In this document: piece after piece, positions 1 through 8,560 of the stretch
How positions within the stretch are numbered: the first letter of the stretch is position 1
How the letters are laid out: every line of letters begins with the position of its first letter
NCBI RefSeq assembly: GCF_016892765.1
Contig: NZ_JAFEMD010000015.1
Location: 60,222 to 124,221 of the forward strand
Length of the DNA: 64,000 nt
From: Microvirga arvi
Lineage (GTDB): Bacteria; Pseudomonadota; Alphaproteobacteria; Rhizobiales; Beijerinckiaceae
Reading direction: 5' to 3'
The notes under the pieces: generated by a model
What the model was told of the DNA's origin: nothing
Database searches by the model: none
What the model saw: only the letters and a program-made list of their open reading frames with translations
Made by a program: the position numbers and the translations under genes

Positions 1-90
1 GTCCCTGAAACCGACGCTAAGGCCCGTTGCAAACATCATCTCGATCAGCGTGATGGCGACGAGAACGCTGATCAGCTGGTTTAGGCCCAT
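1..90 (-). CDS. N-terminus of a bile acid:sodium symporter-like protein (partial)
   Basis: Thirty codons read in from the left edge, starting MGLNQLISVLVAITLIEMM. This hydrophobic start followed by GLSVGF resembles the first membrane helix of bile acid:Na+ symporter (BASS) family permeases, which move organic anions with sodium across the inner membrane. The rest lies outside the window. The start sits about 55 nt downstream of the predicted transcription start of the regulon promoter at 151-203. Family assignment rests on a short stretch and could be another permease. Confidence 0.5.
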   Translation of the reverse strand, partial: MGLNQLISVLVAITLIEMMFATGLSVGFRD

Positions 91-150
91 CCGCAGTCCT
101 CCATGGTCCGCTCGGGTCCGGATCTCCATGCCGGCCTGCACGGGCCTATC

Positions 151-203
151 ATCATTGCGCGGATTGATCCGAAGGGCTTGACGCTTTGAGACAAGTCCTT
201 GAC
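151..203 (-). promoter_or_regulatory. Regulon promoter copy 1 (29-bp triple half-site plus -10)
   Basis: Read on the minus strand, GTCAAG, CTTGTCTC and GTCAAGCC occupy 203-175 with the same spacing as twelve other copies. After 16 nt comes a -10-like GCAATGAT (158-151). It points at the symporter start at 90. The rest of the 91-397 intergenic stretch shows nothing else recognisable. Confidence 0.7.
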
Positions 204-397
204 CAGATCGGACATGAAGCCAAGCAAGCTTCACCAAATCGCCTCAATTGGAGGTTAACCAATATAACACTTATCAGAGGCCGAATTGCTCGATGCTGCT
301 CTGAGCCTTGTTTCTCGCTGACGCGTTCGATCATGCCTGCCGTGCAGTTCCGCGGTAACCGTTAGAAGTTGACCTCTGAGAATTTGGCGAGGCGGCC

Positions 398-1504
398 ATG
401 ACGATGACCAAAAGCATCGTGACTCCGTTCACGAGTACCGGCCGAGAGAAGATTGAATCAGTCTCACCGGACATTCCGGCGGAACCCAGGCGGACGCTCC
501 CCCCCGGCTACATCCACCTAGGGGTTGCCAAGGAGATCGTCCCGACCCTCCGGGACTTCGGCCTCGATCCCGATCCGATCATCCGAGAGGCCGGGCTCAA
601 TCCGCTCCTGTTCGACGATGGCGCGAATGTGATCCCCCATGCAGCCTTGGGCCGACTGCTCACCCTGAGCGTAGCCCGCACCAAATGTCCTCATTTCGGG
701 CTGCTGGTCGGTCGGCGCGCCACGATCCTCTCCCTCGGCATGGTCGGGCGCCTGATGCAGCATTCTGAGACGGTAGGCGACGCCTTGCGTGCGCTCGTGT
801 CAAACCTCAGCATCCAGAACCGGGGCGCCGTGCCGTCGCTCAACATCAGCCAGGGCATGGCCCTTTTCACCTATTTGGTTTATCAGTCCGATGCTGAGAG
901 TGCTGACCAGATCTCGGACGGAGCCATTGCGGTCACCGTCAACGCTATGCGCGCCCTATGCGGATCTGACTGGAAACCGGCCGAGGTGCTGCTGCCCCGG
1001 GCCACCCCGACGGATCTGGAGCCGTACCGGCGCCATTATCGGGCTCCCGTCAGGTTCAACCAGGAGATTGCAGCAATTGTTTTTCCAGCCTGCGACCTGA
1101 ACCTTCGGATCGCCGGGGCCGACTCCGTGGTGCGCGCCCTGCTGGAGGAGCGGCTCGAGCAAATGAAGGGCGATCCAGGATCCGAGTTCTCGGACGACAT
1201 TCGGCGGTTGCTGCGCACGCGTCTGACCAGCCATCACTGCTCGGCTGACGACATCGCCGACCTGCTGGCGATGCACCGCCGCACCCTGAGCCGGCGCCTC
1301 AAGGACGGCGGCATGGGCTACCGGGCGATTGCCAATGAGGTCCGGTTCGAGATTGCGCGTCAATTGCTGCAGGACACTCAGGTGCCACTCGGGCAGATCG
1401 CGGCTGCGCTCGGCTATTCGGAGGCCAGCGCCTTTACGCGAGCGTTCCGACGCTGGTCGGGTCGGACGCCTAAGGCTTGGCGAGGTGACGGCCACTCGAA
1501 CTGA
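398..1504 (+). CDS. AraC family transcriptional regulator with arabinose-binding-like sensor domain
   Basis: A 368-residue AraC/XylS regulator. Residues about 60-240 form the sensor domain typical of OruR/ArgR-type AraC proteins (PHFGLLVGRR, then LGMVGRLMQHSETVGDALRAL). Residues about 270-365 carry the two helix-turn-helix motifs, with MHRRTLSRRL in the first and QIAAALGYSEASAFTRAFRRW in the second. GAGGCGG upstream of the ATG serves as ribosome binding site. The DNA-binding half is strongly similar to the smaller protein at 5088-5546, so the two may see related sites. Its ligand is unknown. It is a candidate regulator for the repeated promoter element, by inference only. Confidence 0.9.
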   Translation: MTMTKSIVTPFTSTGREKIESVSPDIPAEPRRTLPPGYIHLGVAKEIVPTLRDFGLDPDPIIREAGLNPLLFDDGANVIPHAALGRLLTLSVARTKCPHFGLLVGRRATILSLGMVGRLMQHSETVGDALRALVSNLSIQNRGAVPSLNISQGMALFTYLVYQSDAESADQISDGAIAVTVNAMRALCGSDWKPAEVLLPRATPTDLEPYRRHYRAPVRFNQEIAAIVFPACDLNLRIAGADSVVRALLEERLEQMKGDPGSEFSDDIRRLLRTRLTSHHCSADDIADLLAMHRRTLSRRLKDGGMGYRAIANEVRFEIARQLLQDTQVPLGQIAAALGYSEASAFTRAFRRWSGRTPKAWRGDGHSN

Positions 1505-1523
1505 CGCGCAGGCGGCCAAAACT

Positions 1524-1576
1524 GTCAAGCGATTGTCCCGGCCAGTCAAGCAATGGGCTCTGGCGGACCTAAAGTG
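1524..1576 (+). promoter_or_regulatory. Regulon promoter copy 2
   Basis: GTCAAG (1524), ATTGTCCC and GTCAAGCA (to 1552) have the standard spacing, then 16 nt and the -10-like CTAAAGTG (1569-1576). The core is preceded by CAAAACT, also seen at other copies. It lies about 80 nt ahead of the DUF2092-exported protein-mscS operon. Copy 23519-23571 shares the same CCTAAAGTGATCCTG around its -10. Confidence 0.8.
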
Positions 1577-1658
1577 ATCCTGCGGGCTGTTGATCCGGCG
1601 GGGCGCACGGGTGTTCCCACCGTTTCGCTCCCAGAAGAACTCCAGGGAGGATCACACG

Positions 1659-2471
1659 ATGAACCGACGGATCTCTTCGCATTCGAGCGCTGTGCCCACA
1701 AAGTCCGCGTTAGCGCTGCTCGCCGCCATGGCCATCACGGGTGCTCCTGCGCCCGCCGTATGGGCGGCGGAGGGACAGGCCGAGACCATTCTGAAAGCCA
1801 TGGCCGATTACGTCAGCCGTCAGGAGAACCTATCGCTGAAGTACGATGCCGATGTCGAAGTCGTGACCCCGGCCGTTGAGAAGATCCAGTTCAGCGCCTC
1901 GGGCGACATCACCCTGAACCGTCCGAACAAGTTCCGCGTCAGCCGCATCGGCGGCTACGCCGATGTCGAATTGATCTCAGATGGGTCGAATGTGACGGTC
2001 TATGACCGTGGCGGCAACAGGTTCGCCCAGGTTCCTGCAGCGGGGACGTTCGATGAGGTTGTCGACAGGCTTCGAACCGAGGCTCCGCTCGAACTTCCAG
2101 GGGCTGATCTCCTGCTGGCGAAGCCCTACGAGGAGTTGATGGCTGGCGTGCTGGAGGCAAAGCATGTCGGACGCGGGGTCGTCGAGGGCGTTGAGTGCGA
2201 GCATCTCGCCTTTCGCAACCTCGACACCGACTGGCAGATCTGGGTAGAGGTCGGCGACCGGCCGGTGCCGCGCAAATATGTCATTACGAGCAAGGCGGTC
2301 GGCTCAGCGCCCCAATACACATTGCGGCTGCGGGATTGGAAGATTGGCGTCAGCCCGGCACCGGATGCGTTCGCGTTCAAGCCACCGCAAGGCTCCAGCG
2401 GCGTCGCGATCACTCTCCTCAACGACATCGATGACATTCCAGCAGGCGTGATTCCCGGAGGTGCCAAATGA
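1659..2471 (+). CDS. DUF2092 family exported protein
   Basis: A 270-residue predicted periplasmic protein. The start at 1659 is chosen because AGGGAGGA lies just upstream; an in-frame extension to 1590 lacks such a site. A signal peptide ends near residue 37 (APAVWAA). The mature part has the DUF2092 pattern: LKAMADYVSRQENLSLKYDADVE, a lipid-carrier-like beta fold with VECEHLAFRN and WQIWVEVGDRPVPRKYVI, reminiscent of LolA/LppX-type proteins. Its function is unknown. The stop overlaps the next start by four bases, so it is coupled to the small exported protein and the MscS channel under promoter copy 2. Confidence 0.85.
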   Translation: MNRRISSHSSAVPTKSALALLAAMAITGAPAPAVWAAEGQAETILKAMADYVSRQENLSLKYDADVEVVTPAVEKIQFSASGDITLNRPNKFRVSRIGGYADVELISDGSNVTVYDRGGNRFAQVPAAGTFDEVVDRLRTEAPLELPGADLLLAKPYEELMAGVLEAKHVGRGVVEGVECEHLAFRNLDTDWQIWVEVGDRPVPRKYVITSKAVGSAPQYTLRLRDWKIGVSPAPDAFAFKPPQGSSGVAITLLNDIDDIPAGVIPGGAK

Positions 2472-2767
2472 CTAACCTCAAGCCGATACGTCTTGCGGGG
2501 GTCGCGTTGCTGGCCGCCGGCGCGGCTCTCCTATGGGCCGGCGACAGACCCGTTTCGCCTGGCTCGTTCATCAGCCAGGCGGAGGCAAGGGTTGGCCGTC
2601 CCGCGACGCCCATGAGCTATGCTGGAGTGGCCAGGCGGACCACCCGCAGGAGTGTCGCCTATGGGGCGGCTGCTGGCGCCGCTGCGGCCGGAGCGTACTA
2701 CTACGCCGCCCCAGGTTGCCAGCAGGTTGTGAACTCCTACGGCCAGATCGTCTACCGCTGCCCGTAG
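2468..2767 (+). CDS. Small exported protein, function unknown
   Basis: Ninety-nine residues with an N-terminal signal peptide (LAGVALLAAGAALLWAG) and an alanine/tyrosine-rich stretch, AYGAAAGAAAAGAYYYAAP, followed by two cysteines near the C-terminus (GCQQVVNSYGQIVYRCP). This layout is common in small rhizobial envelope proteins. Its ATG overlaps the TGA of the DUF2092 gene, indicating translational coupling, and the mscS-like gene follows after 26 nt. No enzymatic motif is visible. Confidence 0.7.
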   Translation: MTNLKPIRLAGVALLAAGAALLWAGDRPVSPGSFISQAEARVGRPATPMSYAGVARRTTRRSVAYGAAAGAAAAGAYYYAAPGCQQVVNSYGQIVYRCP

Positions 2768-2793
2768 CTGAACCTGATGGATAGGAGCGCATT

Positions 2794-4953
2794 GTGGGTT
2801 CAATCCAAACGCGGATTTTGGCCGGCACTTTATGGGGACTGATGTTCCTGATCATTGTTCAGGCCGGTGCAGGTCCGGCCCGCGCCCAAGCTGCTCCGGC
2901 AAATCCTCCGCCGCAGGTTCAGGAGCTTCTCCGGCTGATGGATGATCCGGCCACTCGTGCGTGGATCGACCAGCAGAAACCGCCGGCAATCCCAAGCGAT
3001 ACGACCTCACCGCAACCGCAGGCTATGAACTCCGAATTGCTGGCGACGCGCGTCGAGGCGATGCGCGCGCATCTGGCTGCTCTCGCAGCCGCGGTGCCTC
3101 GCTTGCCCCAAGAGGTCAAGCGGGCCGCCGGTCTGCTGTCGCAGGAGCTTCAAAGCCGATCCATCTTCGATGTTGCTCTCCTCGTGCTCGGCTTCCTCGG
3201 CCTCGGCGCCGGAGCCGAATGGATCCTCAGGAGAGTGACGGCGTCCGCGCGCCAGCGGTCCCTGTCCCGTCCGGTCGAAACAGCGAATGAGCGCGTGCGA
3301 ATGATCGCCATGCATCTGGTGTTCGGCCTAGCCTATGTCGCACTTTTCGCGTTGGGAAGCATCGGTGCCTTCCTCGTCTTCGACTGGCCGCCGCTGCTGA
3401 GGCGGATCGTGCTCGCCTATCTGTTTGCGGCGTTTCTGTTGCGGTTTGCCCTCCTGATTGGCCGGGTCCTGCTCTCCCCCCGGGTGGTCGGCCACCACGA
3501 TCCTGACGTTATTCGAGCCATTCCCATGACCGACGGATCGGCACGGTTCTGGTACCGCTACATCGTGCTGTTCGTTGGCTGGTTCGCGTTCGGATGGGCG
3601 ACGATAGAGCTTGTGAGCACCCTTGGATTCTCGCCCGAAGGGCGCCAGCTGGTGGCGTACGTCCTGGGGATTGGTCTCCTGGCCATTGCGGTCGTGGCCG
3701 TCTGGCGACAGCCATCTCCTCCCGCGATTACCTCAGAGGCATCGGAACGATCTCGGCGTCACCATGCTCTCGGAACGTGGATGCTGTCGCTCTACCTCGT
3801 CGTTCTGTGGGGATTGTGGGTCGCGGGCCTGATGCGCGTGTTCTGGCTGCTGGTCGTGGCTATCGTGCTGCCGCAAGCGGTGAGGATCACCAAACGTTCC
3901 GCCCGCCACCTGCTGCGGCCGCCTGAGGGTGCGGAGGCCGCCAATCATCACGAACTCGGGGCTGTTTATCTGGATCGGGGTATCCGGGCTCTTCTGATCG
4001 TCGGGGCTGCCCTGTTTCTCGGCTGGGTCTGGGGGATCGACCTGGGCGAGATGACCAGCCGCGACACGGCTGTGACTCGGCTGGTGCGGGGCGCCTTGAG
4101 CAGCATTGTGATCCTGCTGGTGGCCGACCTCCTCTGGCAGGTATTGAGGACACAGATCGACCAGCGTCTGTTGACCTTGCAGGCTGCGGCCCCGCCGGGC
4201 AGCGAGGCTGCCTTGCGTCAGGCGCGGATTCGGACCTTGCTGCCGATGTTCCGGATGGCTGCGTTCATCGCCCTGGCCACAGTGGCCGTGCTGATGGCTC
4301 TCTCGTCACTGGGGGTGGAGATCGGCCCGCTGATCGCAGGCGCGGGGATTTTCGGCGTTGCGATCGGATTTGGATCGCAGACTTTGGTCAAGGACGTCAT
4401 CAGCGGCATCTTTTATCTGCTCGACGATGCCTTCCGGGTCGGCGAGTACATCCAGAGCGGCAGCTATAAAGGCACTGTGGAGAAGCTCGGCTTCCGTTCA
4501 GTGAAACTGCGGCACCATCGCGGCCCTGTCTTCACGGTCCCGTACGGACAACTCGGGGCGGTCGAGAACATGAGCCGCGACTGGGTTATCGATAAGATGA
4601 CCATCAATGTCACCTACGATACCGATCTCGAAAAGGCTAAGAAGGTCATCAAGCAGGTGGGTAAAGACCTCGCGGCAGATCCGGAATGTGCGCCCAATAT
4701 CATCGAGCCGCTCAAGATGCAGGGCGTGGAGCAGTTCGGCGAGTTCGCCATCCAGTTGCGCATGAAGATGATGACACGTCCGGGCGAGCAATTTGTGATC
4801 CGGCGCAAGGCCTACGGGATGCTCAAGAAGGTCTTCGAGGAAAATGGGATCAAGTTCGCTTTCCCGACGGTGCAGGTGTCAGGACGCGACGACGCCGAGC
4901 CGGCCGCTGCGCATCAGGCGCTCAAGCTCATCAAAACCGCGCCACCGGAATAG
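2794..4953 (+). CDS. Large MscS family mechanosensitive ion channel
   Basis: A 719-residue inner-membrane channel with a GTG start preceded by AGGAG. It has a signal peptide (to about residue 32), a periplasmic segment, about eight further membrane helices and the MscS core near residues 480-690: the pore helix GPLIAGAGIFGVAIGFGSQTLVKDVISGIFYLLDDAFRVGEYI, the beta domain FTVPYGQLGAVENMSRDW and the C-terminal alpha/beta domain. MscS channels open on membrane tension and release solutes during hypo-osmotic shock. Third gene of the operon from promoter copy 2. Confidence 0.93.
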   Translation: MGSIQTRILAGTLWGLMFLIIVQAGAGPARAQAAPANPPPQVQELLRLMDDPATRAWIDQQKPPAIPSDTTSPQPQAMNSELLATRVEAMRAHLAALAAAVPRLPQEVKRAAGLLSQELQSRSIFDVALLVLGFLGLGAGAEWILRRVTASARQRSLSRPVETANERVRMIAMHLVFGLAYVALFALGSIGAFLVFDWPPLLRRIVLAYLFAAFLLRFALLIGRVLLSPRVVGHHDPDVIRAIPMTDGSARFWYRYIVLFVGWFAFGWATIELVSTLGFSPEGRQLVAYVLGIGLLAIAVVAVWRQPSPPAITSEASERSRRHHALGTWMLSLYLVVLWGLWVAGLMRVFWLLVVAIVLPQAVRITKRSARHLLRPPEGAEAANHHELGAVYLDRGIRALLIVGAALFLGWVWGIDLGEMTSRDTAVTRLVRGALSSIVILLVADLLWQVLRTQIDQRLLTLQAAAPPGSEAALRQARIRTLLPMFRMAAFIALATVAVLMALSSLGVEIGPLIAGAGIFGVAIGFGSQTLVKDVISGIFYLLDDAFRVGEYIQSGSYKGTVEKLGFRSVKLRHHRGPVFTVPYGQLGAVENMSRDWVIDKMTINVTYDTDLEKAKKVIKQVGKDLAADPECAPNIIEPLKMQGVEQFGEFAIQLRMKMMTRPGEQFVIRRKAYGMLKKVFEENGIKFAFPTVQVSGRDDAEPAAAHQALKLIKTAPPE

Positions 4954-4956
4954 TCC

Positions 4957-4977
4957 GGATGGGCTCAAAGCCCATCC
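4957..4977 (+). terminator. Hairpin after mscS-like gene
   Basis: A perfect nine-base inverted repeat, GGATGGGCT and AGCCCATCC around a CAA loop, starts three bases after the mscS stop codon. There is no T-run after it, so it may be a factor-assisted terminator or an mRNA-stabilising hairpin. Confidence 0.5.
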
Positions 4978-4990
4978 TCGATCACCAATT

Positions 4991-5043
4991 GTCAAGAGGA
5001 AGTCTCAAGCGATCAAGCAGGCGGATGGAGGAGGCTAGAATGT
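4991..5043 (+). promoter_or_regulatory. Regulon promoter copy 3, in front of the small AraC gene
   Basis: GTCAAG (4991), AAGTCTC and ATCAAGCA (to 5019) with standard spacing, then CTAGAATG at 5035-5042 as the -10. The -10 overlaps the ATG at 5040, so transcription should start near 5050 and translation from the ATG at 5088. The copy lies directly ahead of a DNA-binding protein gene, which suggests autoregulation. Confidence 0.65.
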
Positions 5044-5087
5044 GGCCGATCGGACAGCACCAAGGCTGGCAGGAGGGGGAAGGAGCC

Positions 5088-5546
5088 ATGGAGATGCCAC
5101 CCACCAGCAGGGTAGACGGACCGTACTCATCCCACAACACGGGCCCCTTCATCCAGGATCTGCGTCGCGTGCTCCGGATTGAACTGCTCAGGGACACCTG
5201 CTCCGCCGTCACGGTCGCCCGTCTCTTCTCGATGCATCGGCGCACCTTGAACCGTCACCTGCGCATTGAGGGCCTCGCGTTCCGGCAGGTCGCCAATGAG
5301 GTTCGATTCGAGATTGCGTGCGAGCTGCTGGAGAATACGGACATGGCGCTGAGTCAGATCGCGGCGGTCCTGCGATACTCCGAGCTAAGCGCCTTCACGC
5401 GGGCCTTCAGGCGATGGTCAGGACAAACCCCTTCAGCGTGGCGTAGCGCCCATCCACGAATTCAGAAACCGCGACGGCTCCGGAAAAGGCGCCGTCTCAG
5501 TCTGTACCTCGCTGAACGCTCAGCCCAGTCGAACAAATATCCGTGA
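5088..5546 (+). CDS. Small AraC-type protein consisting almost only of the DNA-binding domain
   Basis: The 152-residue product carries an AraC HTH_18 domain at about residues 25-115 (MHRRTLNRHL, then QIAAVLRYSELSAFTRAFRRWSGQTP) but no sensor domain; typical AraC proteins have 280-340 residues. The start at 5088 has an excellent GGAAGGAG site and lies downstream of the predicted transcription start; the ATG at 5040 sits inside the -10. The C-terminus is Arg/Lys-rich. Its DNA-binding region is a paralogue of the regulator at 398-1504. With a regulon element as its own promoter, it is the best local candidate for the regulator of the thirteen repeats, but this is inference. Confidence 0.8.
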   Translation: MEMPPTSRVDGPYSSHNTGPFIQDLRRVLRIELLRDTCSAVTVARLFSMHRRTLNRHLRIEGLAFRQVANEVRFEIACELLENTDMALSQIAAVLRYSELSAFTRAFRRWSGQTPSAWRSAHPRIQKPRRLRKRRRLSLYLAERSAQSNKYP

Positions 5547-5644
5547 TCAAGTCTTCCCGCGGGCAGCAGGAATCGAGCCATGCGACTCCTCCAAGAGCGG
5601 CCGGAGGCTGCTCCCGCTCATTTCCCACATGGCAGTCCAAAACT

Positions 5645-5697
5645 GTCAATCCGGTGGCCCAACGGGTCAAGCAGCAGCGTTGGAAGCGACCATACTC
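5645..5697 (+). promoter_or_regulatory. Regulon promoter copy 4, ahead of pta-ackA
   Basis: GTCAAT (5645) and GTCAAGCA (to 5673) lie at the usual 21-bp spacing, with a weaker middle half-site (GGTGGCCC) and a preceding CCAAAACT. CCATACTC follows after 16 nt as the -10. The pta-like start is about 115 nt further on. The rest of 5547-5816 holds nothing recognisable. Confidence 0.65.
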
Positions 5698-5816
5698 GGC
5701 CTGCAAGACAAGCCGAGCTTTCACGGACATGGGATTAAGTCCCGCTCCTGCAGGTCTCTTCGCACACTCGGCCACCAATGGCGACAGCCCATCGCGTGCA
5801 TAATGGGGAGGCAATC

Positions 5817-6797
5817 ATGACGGTTGCAGTTACAGTCCACGACGGGTCTCAGCACGGCCAGCGGCAACATGACAAGTATGATCGGCTGGTAGCGGCCGCG
5901 CAATCCGTCTCGAGACTGAAGGTTGCGGTGGTGCACCCCTGCGATCAGGCCTCCCTGAGTGCGGTGCTTGAGGCGGACGGGCTCGGCCTTATCGAGCCGA
6001 TCCTCGTCGGGCCGCGGCCCAAGATCATGGCCGCGGCGGAGGCGCTCGGCAAAGACATCTCCATGATGCGCATCGTCGAAGCCCCACACAGCCATGCGGC
6101 GGCGGAGGCTGCTGTCGACCTCGTGCGATCCGGCCAAGCCGAGGCGCTAATGAAGGGCAGCCTGCACACGGACGAACTCATGGGCGCCGTGGTCCGCCGC
6201 GAGGGCGGATTGCGGACTGCGCGTCGGATCAGCCATTGCTTCGTCATGGACGTGCCCGGGCACGACACCGCGCTCATCATCACCGATGCTGCCGTCAACA
6301 TCGCGCCGACACTGGAGGACAAGGTCCACATCGTCCAGAACGCCATCGACCTGGCCCGGGCGTTGCGGGTCGACCAGGTGCGAGTGGCGATTCTGTCGGC
6401 CATGGAGACGGTCAACCCGAAGGTGCCCTCGACCATTGAGGCCGCAGCGCTTTGCAAGATGGCCGACCGTGGCCAGATCACAGGTGGGATCCTCGACGGT
6501 CCTCTCGCGCTCGACAATGCCATCGATCTCGGTGCTGCGACTATCAAGAAGATCCAGTCGCCGGTGGCCGGGCAGGCAAACGTGCTCGTGGTTCCGGATC
6601 TCGAAGCCGGCAATATGCTCGCCAAGAGCCTGACCTTTCTGGCCGACGCGGATGCCGCCGGCATCGTGCTGGGAGCCCGCGTTCCGATTATCCTCACGAG
6701 CCGGGCCGACTCAAACATCACCCGGCTCGCCTCCTGCGCCATCGCCTCGCTTGTGGCTGACGCGCAGCGCACCCGGCTCGCCATCCCGGAGGTTTGA
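5817..6797 (+). CDS. pta: Phosphate acetyl/butyryltransferase
   Basis: A 326-residue member of the PTA_PTB family, the short form lacking the N-terminal DRTGG region of enterobacterial Pta. It transfers acyl groups between CoA and phosphate, here most likely acetyl-CoA to acetyl phosphate. Visible family features are ALMKGSLHTDELMGAV, GHDTALIITDAAVNIAPTLEDKVHIVQNAI, ILSAMETVNPKVPSTIEA and GGILDGPLALDNAI. The start at 5817 follows GGGAGG. The acetate kinase gene begins three bases after the stop, forming the classical Pta-AckA pair that makes ATP from acetyl-CoA. Strict phosphobutyryltransferase activity is the alternative. Confidence 0.88.
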   Translation: MTVAVTVHDGSQHGQRQHDKYDRLVAAAQSVSRLKVAVVHPCDQASLSAVLEADGLGLIEPILVGPRPKIMAAAEALGKDISMMRIVEAPHSHAAAEAAVDLVRSGQAEALMKGSLHTDELMGAVVRREGGLRTARRISHCFVMDVPGHDTALIITDAAVNIAPTLEDKVHIVQNAIDLARALRVDQVRVAILSAMETVNPKVPSTIEAAALCKMADRGQITGGILDGPLALDNAIDLGAATIKKIQSPVAGQANVLVVPDLEAGNMLAKSLTFLADADAAGIVLGARVPIILTSRADSNITRLASCAIASLVADAQRTRLAIPEV

Positions 6798-6800
6798 GCT

Positions 6801-8009
6801 ATGATCCCCGTCCTCATCGTTCTCAACGCAGGGTCGTCGAGCCTCAAGTTCCAGGTCTTTGACCTGCAGGACGGCGAGGAGCCGCGGCTCGTCTGGAAGG
6901 GCCTCTATGAAGGGCTTGGGGGATCGGCGCATTTCCTGGTCAAGGACACGAACAGCGCACTCCTCGACGAGATGACGTGGGGTTCCGGGGATCGGTTCGG
7001 GCACGAGGAAGCTTTGATTCACCTCGTCTCGTGGTTGAGCCAGTTTAAGGACGACCGCAAGCCCGTGGCCATCGGGCATCGTGTCGTCCATGGCGGCGAG
7101 GCTTTCTCCAGCCCGGTTCTGGTCGACGAAGCCATTATCAAGAAGCTTGAAACGTTGGTGCCGCTCGCACCTCTGCACCAACCCCACAACCTGGAGCCGA
7201 TTAGGATCGTTCGGCGGCGCCTTCCGGGGATGCCGCAGGTTGCCTGCTTCGACACGGCCTTCCACCAGACGCAGTCTGATATCGCGAGCCTGTTCGCATT
7301 GCCGCGCGAGATGCGCGAGAGCGGCGTGCGGCGCTACGGTTTCCATGGATTGTCCTACGACTACATCGCGTCCGTCCTGAAGGATTACGATCCACGCCTG
7401 AAAGAGGGCAGGGTGATCGTGGCGCATCTCGGCAACGGTGCGAGTCTCTGCGCCTTCAAGGATGGCGTCAGCATTGCGACGACGATGGGCTTCTCCGCCC
7501 TCGACGGCCTCCCGATGGGAACGCGCTGCGGTGCCATCGATGCCGGTGTCGTCTTCTTCATGTTGCGGGAGATGAAGCTCAGCCCGGAAGCCGCCGAGCG
7601 CATGCTCTACACCAAGTCCGGACTTCTCGGCGTTTCGGGTCTATCGAATGACATGCGCGTGCTGCGGACGAATGCCGGAACCAATGCGGATGCCAAGCGC
7701 GCCATCGACCTCTTTGTCTACCGCATCACGCGTGAAATCGGATCGCTGGTCGCGGCACTCGGTGGCCTTGATGGGCTCGTCTTCACGGCCGGAATCGGCG
7801 AGAACGACGTGGCCACTCGCGCTGAGGTGATCGCCGGACTCGCATGGGCCGGTCTCACCCTCGACGCGGCCGCCAACAGCGCCGGAGGACCACGGATTTC
7901 CACCGGCTCCGGCCCAACGGCCTGGGTCATCCCCACCAACGAGGAACTGGTGATCGCACGGCAGACGCGGAGCGTGCTCGGCGCTGCGCAGGCCCGGCTC
8001 GCATCCTGA
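6801..8009 (+). CDS. ackA: Acetate kinase
   Basis: A 402-residue ASKHA-fold kinase that converts acetyl phosphate and ADP to acetate and ATP in the cytoplasm. All signatures are visible: the N-terminal VLNAGSSSLKFQVF, GHRVVHGG, FDTAFHQT, RYGFHGLSY, AHLGNGASLCA, DGLPMGTRCGAIDAGV, FTAGIGEN, and IPTNEELVIAR near the end. It lies directly behind pta. With pyruvate formate-lyase at 48-50 kb, which makes acetyl-CoA without NADH, this gives substrate-level ATP when respiration is limited. Confidence 0.95.
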   Translation: MIPVLIVLNAGSSSLKFQVFDLQDGEEPRLVWKGLYEGLGGSAHFLVKDTNSALLDEMTWGSGDRFGHEEALIHLVSWLSQFKDDRKPVAIGHRVVHGGEAFSSPVLVDEAIIKKLETLVPLAPLHQPHNLEPIRIVRRRLPGMPQVACFDTAFHQTQSDIASLFALPREMRESGVRRYGFHGLSYDYIASVLKDYDPRLKEGRVIVAHLGNGASLCAFKDGVSIATTMGFSALDGLPMGTRCGAIDAGVVFFMLREMKLSPEAAERMLYTKSGLLGVSGLSNDMRVLRTNAGTNADAKRAIDLFVYRITREIGSLVAALGGLDGLVFTAGIGENDVATRAEVIAGLAWAGLTLDAAANSAGGPRISTGSGPTAWVIPTNEELVIARQTRSVLGAAQARLAS

Positions 8010-8026
8010 AAAGGGAGACTGACGTT

Positions 8027-8539
8027 ATGGTGACGTTGAAGACCAAGCCAGACGAATCCAAGGCGCAGCAAGTGCTCGGTGACGAGACGTTCATGTCAGC
8101 GGCCGACTTGCGCAACTACATGACCGAGATGCAAATGGCGAAAGCCATGAAGTCGGTCGACGGAATGGATAAGGCCGGCAAGGCGCGCGAGGAACTGATC
8201 AAGCGGCTGGCGGAGCCGCTCGATCTCACCCCTGATCGCTTGAAGGAGATTCTGCAGCCCCTGCGGGCAAAATTGCGGCTGGCGGCGGAGCGGGGTGAAA
8301 CCGAGCTGATGGTGATGCGATTCCCCAACGCGCTATGCACCGACCATGGCCGCGCGATCAACAACGGGGATCCTGAATGGCCCGAATCCCTGACCGGGCG
8401 GCCGCGTCAGGCTTACGAGCTCTGGCGAGACCAGCTCAGGGAGGCCGGTTTCCGCCTGTCGGCGCAGATCATCGAGTGGCCGGGCGGTCTGCCTGGCGAC
8501 ATCGGTTTCTTCCTCAAATGGGGTGACAGCAAGCGATGA
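8027..8539 (+). CDS. Conserved protein of unknown function in the pta-ackA operon
   Basis: A 170-residue soluble protein without signal peptide or membrane helix. The start follows AAGGGAG. The N-terminal half is charged and helical (SAADLRNYMTEMQMAKAMKSVDGMDKAGKAREELIKRLAEPL); the C-terminal half contains RFPNALCTDHGRAINNGDPEWPESLTGRPRQAYELW. It sits 17 nt after ackA and just before the DUF3141 gene, so it is probably co-transcribed. I recognise no family function. Confidence 0.75.
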   Translation: MVTLKTKPDESKAQQVLGDETFMSAADLRNYMTEMQMAKAMKSVDGMDKAGKAREELIKRLAEPLDLTPDRLKEILQPLRAKLRLAAERGETELMVMRFPNALCTDHGRAINNGDPEWPESLTGRPRQAYELWRDQLREAGFRLSAQIIEWPGGLPGDIGFFLKWGDSKR

Positions 8540-8560
8540 CCTCATTCTGAAGCCCCTCTT

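Noticed and set aside
152..334. 60-codon minus-strand frame near the left edge
   Set aside because: Overlaps regulon promoter copy 1 and has no protein-like features.
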